Below are positions 1 through 6,677 of a stretch of DNA of 22,083 nt, in pieces. This DNA comes from JBGPNN01 sp041487495 (GTDB lineage Bacteria > Sysuimicrobiota > Sysuimicrobiia > Sysuimicrobiales > Humicultoraceae). The notes below the pieces were generated by a model. The model saw only the letters and a program-made list of their open reading frames with translations. It made no database searches and was not told the origin of the DNA. The translations under genes and the position numbers were made by a program. How positions within the stretch are numbered: the first letter of the stretch is position 1; each line of letters begins with the position of its first letter. The stretch lies in contig JBGPNN010000030.1 of assembly GCA_041487495.1 (NCBI GenBank), positions 1 to 22,083 of the forward strand, read 5' to 3'.

Positions 1-1062
1 CTGCTGGGCAAGACGAACACGCCGGAGTTCGGGATCAAACCCTTCACAGACAACCGGGTGTTCGGCGCGACGGCCAATCCCTGGGCGCGCGACCGGTCCC
101 CCGGGGGCTCCAGCGGCGGGGCCGCGGCGGCCGTGGCCGCCGGATTGGGGCCGCTGGCCGAGGGCAGCGACCTGGCCGGGTCCATCAGGCATCCCGCGTC
201 GTGGTGCGGCGTCGTCGGGTTCAAGCCGTCGCAGGGCCGCGTAGCACGGTATCCGAATCAGGCCGGGTGGAACGCGATGTCCACCAACGGCCCGATCGCG
301 CGCACCGTGGCCGACGCCGCCCTGATGTTCTCGGCAATGGTCGGCCCCGATCCCCGCGATCCCCTGGCGCTGCCGCAGACGGGCGAAGACTGGAGTGGTC
401 TTCCCGATACGGCGGCGGTGCGGGGCCTGCGTGTCGCCTGGACCCCCGATCTCGGCGGTGCGGCCGCGGTGGATCCGTCTGTGGCGGCCGTCTGCGAAAA
501 GGCCGCGCGGCGGTTCGCCGAGTTGGGGTGCACGGTAGACGCGGCCTCGCCCGACGTGGGGAACATCCTGGAGTCGTTCCGCGCGCTCAACGCGGGCGTT
601 CGCCTGGCCACGGTGGGCAAGTACCTCGACGAGTGGCGCGATCAGATGGATCCGATCCTTGTGCAACGCCTGGAGGGGGGTCGGACCCTGATGGCCGAGG
701 ACATTGGCCGTGCCGAAGTCGAACGGACGGCCTATCATCATCGCCTGCGGCGTTTTTTCGAACGGTACGACCTGCTCCTGTTGCCGACCACCGCCGTCAC
801 GGCCACGCCGCTTTCGGCGCCGCTGCCCGCTCAGATTGCCGGCCGGCCGATCACCAATCATCTCGAAATGCTGATTCCCACGCTGGCTTTCAACTTTAGC
901 GCGTATCCGGCGATCTCGGTTCCGTGTGGATCAACCGCCGACGGTCTGCCGGTGGGGCTTCAGATCGCCGGCGGCTGGCAGCAAGACGCCCTAGTGCTCC
1001 GGGCCGCGGTGAGTTTCGAGGCGATCGCGCCGTGGATCGGCCGGCGACCGTTGCTGAACTGA
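1..1062 (+). CDS. Amidase-signature family hydrolase (5'-truncated by window edge)
   Basis: The reading frame is open from base 1, so the gene starts outside the window; an in-frame GTG at 58 is only an internal codon. The visible part begins with a GKTNTPEFG segment, followed by the Gly/Ser-rich amidase signature (SPGGSSGGAAAAVAAGLG, then GSDLAGSIR). These supply the cis-Ser and the nucleophilic Ser of the Ser-cisSer-Lys triad; the catalytic Lys lies upstream of the window. The C-terminal part ends with the usual VPCGSTADGLPVGLQIAGG strand region. Such enzymes hydrolyse amide bonds of small molecules, or serve as GatA in Glu-tRNA(Gln) amidotransferase. No gatB or gatC lies downstream, so a stand-alone amidase is more likely. 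The family is certain; the substrate cannot be told from sequence. A strong hairpin follows the stop codon. Confidence 0.92.
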   Translation: MLGKTNTPEFGIKPFTDNRVFGATANPWARDRSPGGSSGGAAAAVAAGLGPLAEGSDLAGSIRHPASWCGVVGFKPSQGRVARYPNQAGWNAMSTNGPIARTVADAALMFSAMVGPDPRDPLALPQTGEDWSGLPDTAAVRGLRVAWTPDLGGAAAVDPSVAAVCEKAARRFAELGCTVDAASPDVGNILESFRALNAGVRLATVGKYLDEWRDQMDPILVQRLEGGRTLMAEDIGRAEVERTAYHHRLRRFFERYDLLLLPTTAVTATPLSAPLPAQIAGRPITNHLEMLIPTLAFNFSAYPAISVPCGSTADGLPVGLQIAGGWQQDALVLRAAVSFEAIAPWIGRRPLLN

Positions 1063-1080
1063 AGGAAAGCCGCCGCGAAC

Positions 1081-1113
1081 GAACGAGCCCCGGAGATGAT
1101 CCGGGGCTCGTTC
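1081..1113. terminator. Bidirectional hairpin between convergent amidase and groEL
   Basis: A perfect 14-bp inverted repeat (1081-1094 with 1100-1113, 5-nt loop) sits in the 84-bp gap between the two convergent stop codons. The T tract is weak on both sides, but position and stem strength fit a shared transcription terminator. Confidence 0.75.
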
Positions 1114-1146
1114 CATCTGCACGAGACGTCTTGCTACGGTTCGCCG

Positions 1147-2790
<1,644 letters not shown>

Positions 2791-2816
2791 CGTTCCCTCC
2801 TCCTCAATTCGTGTAT

Positions 2817-2843
2817 TTGGCACTCTCAAGGGGAAAGTGCTAA
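2817..2843 (-). promoter_or_regulatory. CIRCE operator (HrcA binding site) of groEL
   Basis: Read on the minus strand this is TTAGCACTT-N9-GAGTGCCAA. It matches the CIRCE consensus TTAGCACTC-N9-GAGTGCTAA with one change in each arm and the exact 9-nt spacer. It lies 26 bp upstream of the groEL start codon, next to the predicted transcription start. HrcA binding here is the standard heat-shock control of chaperonin genes. Confidence 0.94.
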
Positions 2844-2852
2844 CCTACCCCT

Positions 2853-2881
2853 ATTGTTGTGGTCTCTGTTTGGCAGATCAA
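2853..2881 (-). promoter_or_regulatory. Candidate sigma-A promoter of groEL
   Basis: On the minus strand TTGATC (2881-2876) and AACAAT (2858-2853) are separated by 17 nt. The predicted start of transcription falls about 7-10 nt on, immediately before CIRCE, which is the usual arrangement. The -10 box is a weak match. Confidence 0.45.
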
Positions 2882-2925
2882 GAGGATTTTCTCCGCGTCC
2901 GAGGTCGCTGGGTGCCCCCTAGTTA

Positions 2926-2956
2926 CCGATTGTTCGTCCAATCGGAGATATTCTCC
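2926..2956. repeat. Two adjacent perfect palindromes in the groEL/DUF881 divergent region
   Basis: CCGATTG-N6-CAATCGG occupies 2926-2945. It overlaps by two bases GGAGA-TAT-TCTCC at 2944-2956. Both are perfect inverted repeats, and they lie about 45-75 bp upstream of the DUF881 start. They could be operator half-sites or a small cruciform; no known regulator site was recognised. Confidence 0.4.
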
Positions 2957-2997
2957 TGTTTTCGTGGTATTTCTCGTCAGGCTCGCCAGAGGGTTGG

Positions 2998-3008
2998 TGA
3001 TATATACT
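2998..3008 (+). promoter_or_regulatory. Candidate extended -10 promoter of DUF881 gene (leaderless)
   Basis: TGA-TATATA (2998-3006), with an overlapping TATACT (3003-3008), places the transcription start at about 3013-3015. That is on or next to the GTG start codon at 3015. No -35 box was found, and there is no good Shine-Dalgarno in front of the GTG, so a leaderless mRNA is plausible. Confidence 0.4.
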
Positions 3009-3014
3009 GGGTAG

Positions 3015-3734
3015 GTGGCTCGTCGCGCGCCGTCCCGGTGGCCGGTCGCCCTGTTCTTGATCGGGGTCGGCTTCTTGGTCGCGGCACAACTCCGTACCCG
3101 ACAGCCTCTTCGCCAGGCAGCGACACTACCGACGTGGCGGCTTCAAGAACTCGCCGTCCTGGTGCGCAAGCAAGAGGACGCGAGGAAGCTGCTTGAGGCC
3201 GAGGTCGACGCGCTCCGTCACAAGACCCAGGAGTACGAGGCCGCGGTGGCCGAGGGGCGCGGTCTCTCGGAGGCGATGGCCAAGGAACTGGCGCAACTGC
3301 GGCTAGTGCTCGGGTTGGTGCCGGTCGAGGGCTCGGGCGTGAGCGTGACGGTCCACGAGGGACCAGCGAAGCCTGGCGGGATCCTCCCCATCGTGCTGGA
3401 GGGGCAGGACCTCTCGGGCCTGGCCAACGAGCTCTGGTCGGCCGGGGCCGAAGCCATGGCCATCAATGGAATCCGCGTCTTGGCGGTCACCGGCATCCGG
3501 CAGAATGTCACGGGCATCGTCCTCGACGGTACACTCCTCCGCCCGCCGTACCGCCTGGAAGCCATCGGCGATCCTGACACACTGTTGGCGGCGCTGGCCA
3601 TCCGAGGCGGGTTCGTCGATGGGCTTCGGGCGGTGGGTTTGCCGCTGGCCGTCACGCGCCAGCCACGGTTGCGGCTGGCTGCCCGGTCCGCGCCGGATTA
3701 CCTCCGGTTTGCCAGACCCCCCGTCACCCACTAG
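3015..3734 (+). CDS. DUF881 family membrane-anchored protein
   Basis: This 239-aa protein has one N-terminal membrane segment (about residues 9-25), an Arg/Lys/Glu-rich coiled coil (about 42-95) and a C-terminal DUF881 domain (about 105-235). The DUF881 signature is clear: VPVEGSGVSVTVHEG, LANELWSAGAEAMAINGIRV and YRLEAIGDPDTLLAAL. Family members (YlxW/YlxX-like proteins of Bacillota, Rv1825-type proteins of actinobacteria) are often found near cell-division or envelope genes, but their biochemical role is not settled. Here the gene stands alone, divergent from groEL and followed by a 435-bp gap. The GTG at 3015 is the only start that keeps the whole membrane segment, and it seems to lack a ribosome-binding site. 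The protein should sit in the membrane with its globular domain outside. Confidence 0.88.
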   Translation: MARRAPSRWPVALFLIGVGFLVAAQLRTRQPLRQAATLPTWRLQELAVLVRKQEDARKLLEAEVDALRHKTQEYEAAVAEGRGLSEAMAKELAQLRLVLGLVPVEGSGVSVTVHEGPAKPGGILPIVLEGQDLSGLANELWSAGAEAMAINGIRVLAVTGIRQNVTGIVLDGTLLRPPYRLEAIGDPDTLLAALAIRGGFVDGLRAVGLPLAVTRQPRLRLAARSAPDYLRFARPPVTH

Positions 3735-3744
3735 CGGAAGGGAC

Positions 3745-3912
3745 CAGAAAACACGATACGGCCGCCGCCAGATGAGTCAAACTCTTCTGGCTGACGCGAC
3801 CGTACCGGAGATCCCGTCCTGGCGAGAAGTCCGCAGCGCTTAGGCCACGGCCGTGCGGCGCGTTTCTTTGATGTCGGCCAGGCGGTGCAACGAGACTCCC
3901 GTTCGAGACGGG
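3745..3912 (-). ncRNA. Candidate small RNA (unknown) from a strong leftward promoter
   Basis: A near-consensus promoter (3918-3946) fires leftward into a stretch with no protein gene and ends near a hairpin with a T-rich tail, giving an RNA of roughly 165 nt. The RNA could fold: CCCGT near its 5' end can pair locally or with a distal ACGGG, CCTGGC with GCCAGG, and CACGGCCGTG is palindromic. It contains one tiny reading frame (3840-3890, TTG start, 16 codons ending TAA) preceded by GGGAG at 5-nt spacing, so it might instead be a mini-peptide mRNA. I do not recognise it as 6S, SRP, tmRNA, RNase P or tRNA. Both ends are estimates. Confidence 0.35.
3767..3791. terminator. Hairpin downstream of DUF881 gene / 3' end of leftward transcript
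   Basis: An imperfect 25-nt hairpin has GCCAGA pairing with TCTGGC, one T-T mismatch, then GAGT pairing with ACTC, and a 3-nt loop. It is flanked by an outer TACGG/CCGTA pairing. Read leftward it is followed after the outer arm by a short T run (TGTTTTC), so it could terminate the minus-strand transcript that starts near 3911. It could equally end DUF881 transcription. Confidence 0.4.
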
Positions 3913-3917
3913 CTTTC

Positions 3918-3946
3918 ATTATAGGAATGCCCGGCGGGGCCGTCAA
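3918..3946 (-). promoter_or_regulatory. Strong leftward sigma-A promoter
   Basis: On the minus strand TTGACG (3946-3941), a 17-nt spacer and a perfect TATAAT (3923-3918) give a start near 3911. No recognised gene lies in front of it before the antisense 3' end of the DUF881 gene. Its -35 box is 20 nt from that of the divergent rpsU promoter. Confidence 0.65.
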
Positions 3947-3966
3947 TCAGACGCATCCTGAGCCTT

Positions 3967-3994
3967 TTGACACTCGTCAGTCCGATGGTATAAT
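3967..3994 (+). promoter_or_regulatory. Consensus sigma-A promoter of rpsU-yqeY
   Basis: TTGACA (3967-3972), a 16-nt spacer and TATAAT (3989-3994) match the consensus hexamers exactly. Transcription should start near 4001, giving a leader of about 170 nt before rpsU. This is the best promoter in the window, as expected for a ribosomal-protein gene. Confidence 0.88.
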
Positions 3995-4000
3995 CTGGGT

Positions 4001-4169
4001 GTCGTACGGCCTGCCACGGTACAGTTGTGTTCGTTTCGAACGGCGGGTTCCTCACGCGCAGGGCGGAGGAACCTGCTTCGTGTCTGTTGAGGGTCATGCA
4101 CCGATCGACCCGCGAGGGACTGGCCGGCGGCACCGCATTTGCCCTGACACCCGGAGAGGGGGGAAGGCC
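4001..4169 (+). promoter_or_regulatory. Long structured 5' leader of rpsU
   Basis: The leader from the predicted start to the ATG can form several hairpins. They are GTTCG-TTT-CGAAC (4029-4041); an 11-bp stem with one G-U pair (4043-4053 with 4066-4076); and GGGTC with GACCC (4091-4095 with 4107-4111). The region ends in a purine-rich ribosome-binding stretch (4154-4167). The TTCCTC of the 11-bp stem could alternatively pair with that stretch. No known leader family was recognised, and regulation is only a possibility. Confidence 0.35.
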
Positions 4170-4346
4170 ATGGCTGAAATCCGAGTGGGGAAGGATGAGA
4201 GCCTGGATGCCGCGCTTCGACGTTTCAAACGACAGGTGAAGCGGTCCGGGATTCTGACCGAGGTCAAACGCCATGAGCATTACGAGACACCGGGCGAGAA
4301 GCGACGGCGGAAGATTGCGCGCAGCGCCAAGCGGCGCCGCAAGTAG
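4170..4346 (+). CDS. rpsU: 30S ribosomal protein S21 (bS21)
   Basis: This is a 58-aa, very basic protein of the small ribosomal subunit. The sequence MAEIRVGKDESLDAALRRF, the central KRQVKRSGILTEVKRHEHYE and the basic end KRRRKIARSAKRRRK are diagnostic for bS21. The ATG at 4170 follows a long GGAGAGGGGGGAAGG ribosome-binding stretch; the frame stays open far upstream but has no family similarity there. It is followed 33 bp later by yqeY, the rpsU-yqeY pair being common in Bacillota and relatives. Expression is from the consensus promoter at 3967-3994. Confidence 0.98.
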   Translation: MAEIRVGKDESLDAALRRFKRQVKRSGILTEVKRHEHYETPGEKRRRKIARSAKRRRK

Positions 4347-4379
4347 GGCGGCGCGCGATTTCTCGTCGTGCTGGCGGCG

Positions 4380-4826
4380 ATGACCATTGCCTCACGCCTC
4401 GAAGCCGACCTCAAGGACGCGGTGCGTGCGCGTGACGCCGTGCGTACGTCTACGATTCGGCTCGCGCGCGCGGCGTTTCAAAACGCCGAGATCGACCGCC
4501 GCCGTCCGCTCACCGACGCCGAGGGCATTGAGGTCCTCCAGCGCGAGGTAAAGCGTCGGCGAGAGGCCATTGAAGGATTCGAGCGTGGTGGCCGGGTCGA
4601 TCTGGTGCAGAAGGAACAACTGGAGATGGCGATCCTCCTCGGGTACCTGCCAACGGCCCTGCCGCCGGAGGAACTGCAACGCATGGTGGCCGAGGTGATC
4701 CGGGAGGTTGGAGCCACGAGCGAGCGAGACTTCGGCCGGGTCATGGGGCAGGTCATGCGCCGCGTTGCCGGGCGGGCGGAGGGGCGTGCTGTCGAGCAAG
4801 TGGTGCGCGAGACGCTTCGAGGGTAG
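4380..4826 (+). CDS. yqeY: GatB/YqeY domain protein
   Basis: This 148-aa, all-helical protein of the YqeY family resembles the tRNA-binding tail domain of GatB. Family landmarks are SRLEADLKDAVRARDAVRTS near the N terminus, then EVLQREVKRRREAIEGFERG, EMAILLGYLP and the C-terminal GRVMGQVMRRVAGRAEGR. Its exact role is not established; a link to tRNA or amidotransferase function is inferred from the GatB similarity. The ATG at 4380 fits the family N terminus, although a GTG 12 bp upstream (4368) is also possible, and neither has a clear Shine-Dalgarno, which suggests translation following rpsU. The unit closes at the terminator at 4855-4884. Confidence 0.94.
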   Translation: MTIASRLEADLKDAVRARDAVRTSTIRLARAAFQNAEIDRRRPLTDAEGIEVLQREVKRRREAIEGFERGGRVDLVQKEQLEMAILLGYLPTALPPEELQRMVAEVIREVGATSERDFGRVMGQVMRRVAGRAEGRAVEQVVRETLRG

Positions 4827-4854
4827 GACCTGCCGCCGCAACGGAAGATCGGCG

Positions 4855-4884
4855 AAGCCCGGGTCGTCGTACCCGGGCTTTTCG
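4855..4884 (+). terminator. Intrinsic terminator of rpsU-yqeY
   Basis: A perfect 10-bp stem, AAGCCCGGGT with ACCCGGGCTT (4855-4864 and 4871-4880, 6-nt loop), runs directly into a short TTTT tract. It lies 28 bp after the yqeY stop codon. Confidence 0.9.
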
Positions 4885-4913
4885 CGTTAGGATGGACACA
4901 GAGGAGTCCGAGG

Positions 4914-5396
4914 GTGGGGACAGTTCCACGGCGACGAAAGGCGGTCAAGCGCGCCCGTAGCGCGGGCGGCGTCGTGTTCCAGCGTGCTGGCGACGATGTG
5001 CACATCCTGATCTTGCAGCACGAGGGTGGCAAGTGGATGCTGCCCAAGGGGACAATCGAGCCGGGCGAGACACCCGAGGCGGTTGCGCTGCGTGAGGTTG
5101 CCGAAGAGACCGGGTTGTCGAACGTCCGCGTGATCGGGGACCTTGGGCAGGAGCGCTACTCGTTTTTCTGGCGCACCGAGGGCACGTACTACGATAAGAT
5201 CGTGCACTACTTTCTGCTCGAGTTTCTCGGCGGTGAAGAGGTGCGCCCGCAACGTGAAGAGGGGTTCATCGCGGCGGAATGGGTGAACCTCGACGAGGCG
5301 CTCGCACGTATCAAGTACAAGGAGACGCGCGAGATCGTCAGCCGCGCCCGCGCCGCGCTGGGGACGCTCGAATCCGTCAGGGAGGCAGGGGCATGA
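4914..5396 (+). CDS. Nudix hydrolase
   Basis: This 160-aa protein carries a perfect Nudix box at residues 46-68 (GTIEPGETPEAV, then REVAEETGL), fitting G-x5-E-x7-REUxEExGU, which binds the metal that cleaves nucleoside-diphosphate-linked substrates. The SAGGVVF strand at 17-23 and the WMLPKG lead-in resemble the diadenosine polyphosphate (Ap4A)/MutT-like branch, and the FLGGEEVRPQREEG segment after the box supports that group (inference). The GTG start at 4914 has GAGGAG 7 nt upstream. A weak -10-like TAGGAT at 4888-4893 directly follows the preceding terminator. The stop overlaps the next start as ATGA, so this gene and the aminotransferase gene are translationally coupled. Confidence 0.94.
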   Translation: MGTVPRRRKAVKRARSAGGVVFQRAGDDVHILILQHEGGKWMLPKGTIEPGETPEAVALREVAEETGLSNVRVIGDLGQERYSFFWRTEGTYYDKIVHYFLLEFLGGEEVRPQREEGFIAAEWVNLDEALARIKYKETREIVSRARAALGTLESVREAGA

Positions 5397-6670
5397 GCGA
5401 CGACATCGAAGCCCGGGTGCTCCACACGTTCCGGCAGTACGCTGAACATCTCAACCCGGCCTGGGTCCGGGGCTACAAGTTCCTCGGCGTCGAGACGTTG
5501 GAGGTGGAGGCGGAGGGCGCGATCATCCGCGACGCCTATGGTCGCGACTACCTGGATTTTGCCTGCGGCCCCGCGGTCTTCATTCTCGGGCACCGCCACC
5601 CGCGAGTCGTGGCCGCGGCGCGGCGCGAGCTCGACCGGATGCCCCTATCTGTGCGAATCATGGCCAACGAGCCGATGGGCGACCTGGCCGCCCTGCTGGC
5701 TGAGGTCACGCCAGGAGATTTGACGTACGTGTTTTTTGGAAACAGTGGGGCCGAAGCGAACGAGGCCGCGATCAAACTCGCCCGCGGCGCCACCGGTCGC
5801 AAGGGCCTGGTGTCGATGATCGGCGCGTTTCACGGAAAGACGCTCGGCGCACTATCGATCTCCGGCCGCGAGCTCTACAAGACGCCCTTCGAACCGCTGA
5901 TTCCCGGGGTGAGCCACGTCCCCTTCGGGGATGCGGGCGCCCTCGCCGGTGCCGTGACCCGTCAGACCGCGGCCGTCTTCCTGGAGCCCATCCAGGGTGA
6001 GAACGGCGTTGTGGTGCCGCCCGACGGCTACCTGCGTGCGGCGCGCGAGATCTGCGACCGGACCGGCGCGCTGCTGGTCTTCGACGAAGTGCAGACCGGC
6101 ATGGGCCGTACCGGCAAGATGTGGGCGTGCGAGTGGGAGGGAGTCGTTCCCGACATCATGACGATGTCGAAGGGGCTCGGCGGCGGTATCGCGCCGGTGG
6201 GGGCGATGATCGCCCGGGCGCCCCTGTGGGACGTACTCGTCAAGCATCCGTACATGCATACCACGACCTTTGGAAACCGGCTGGGTTGGGCGGCGGCCGC
6301 CGAGGCGATTCGCGTGATCCGCGAGGACCATCTGTTACCGCGGGCCACGGCGATCGGCGATCGCCTGCTGGCGGGCCTGGGCCGCGCAGCGGCGGGCGCG
6401 CCGGGCGTCATCACCGGCGTGCGCGGCAAGGGCTGCCTGGCGGGCGTGGAGTTTGCCGACGCTGACGTGGCGTTTCTGGTGATGGCCGGCATGGTGCAGC
6501 GGCAGGTACTCGCCTTCCATACCCTGAACCGCTCCGAGGTTATCCGCTTCGCGCCGCCGCTGATCGCGACCGATGCGCAGGTAGACCAAGCCGTGACCGC
6601 GTTCTCAGACGCGCTGGCCGAGGCCATGGCGCTGGTCGCCGAGGTGACCGCCGGATCTCGTACGGAGTAG
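5393..6670 (+). CDS. Class-III PLP-dependent aminotransferase (putrescine/ornithine/GABA type)
   Basis: This 425-aa fold-type I aminotransferase has GNSGAEANEAAIKLAR for phosphate binding, the FDEVQTGMGRTGKMWA block with Asp231 for the pyridine nitrogen, and MSKGLGGG with Lys260 as the Schiff-base lysine. The N-terminal part (HLNPAWVRGYKFLGVE, then DYLDFACGPAVFILGHRHP) resembles the putrescine/ornithine aminotransferase branch more than glutamate-semialdehyde aminomutase (HemL), so an omega-amino donor with 2-oxoglutarate or pyruvate as acceptor is likely. The substrate is inference. The ATG at 5393 overlaps the Nudix stop and has GGAGG upstream; a longer in-frame start at 5279 would lie inside the Nudix gene and is rejected. 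alaS follows after 7 bp, so the three genes probably share a transcript. Confidence 0.92.
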   Translation: MSDDIEARVLHTFRQYAEHLNPAWVRGYKFLGVETLEVEAEGAIIRDAYGRDYLDFACGPAVFILGHRHPRVVAAARRELDRMPLSVRIMANEPMGDLAALLAEVTPGDLTYVFFGNSGAEANEAAIKLARGATGRKGLVSMIGAFHGKTLGALSISGRELYKTPFEPLIPGVSHVPFGDAGALAGAVTRQTAAVFLEPIQGENGVVVPPDGYLRAAREICDRTGALLVFDEVQTGMGRTGKMWACEWEGVVPDIMTMSKGLGGGIAPVGAMIARAPLWDVLVKHPYMHTTTFGNRLGWAAAAEAIRVIREDHLLPRATAIGDRLLAGLGRAAAGAPGVITGVRGKGCLAGVEFADADVAFLVMAGMVQRQVLAFHTLNRSEVIRFAPPLIATDAQVDQAVTAFSDALAEAMALVAEVTAGSRTE

Positions 6671-6677
6671 GCACGGC

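Noticed and set aside
3843..3920. tRNA-like segment: CCCG-TTCGAGA-CGGG looks like a T-arm
   Set aside because: The stem is only 4 bp, no 7-bp acceptor stem can be formed around it, and no anticodon arm is visible on either strand.
3731..3946. 71-codon minus-strand frame whose ATG overlaps the TATAAT box
   Set aside because: A start codon inside the -10 element would not be in the RNA from that promoter, and no other promoter or ribosome site serves it.
4120..4150. GGCGGCACCGC resembles the T-box sequence of a tRNA-sensing leader
   Set aside because: No Stem I features, no terminator after it, and the downstream gene is rpsU, not an amino-acid-related gene.
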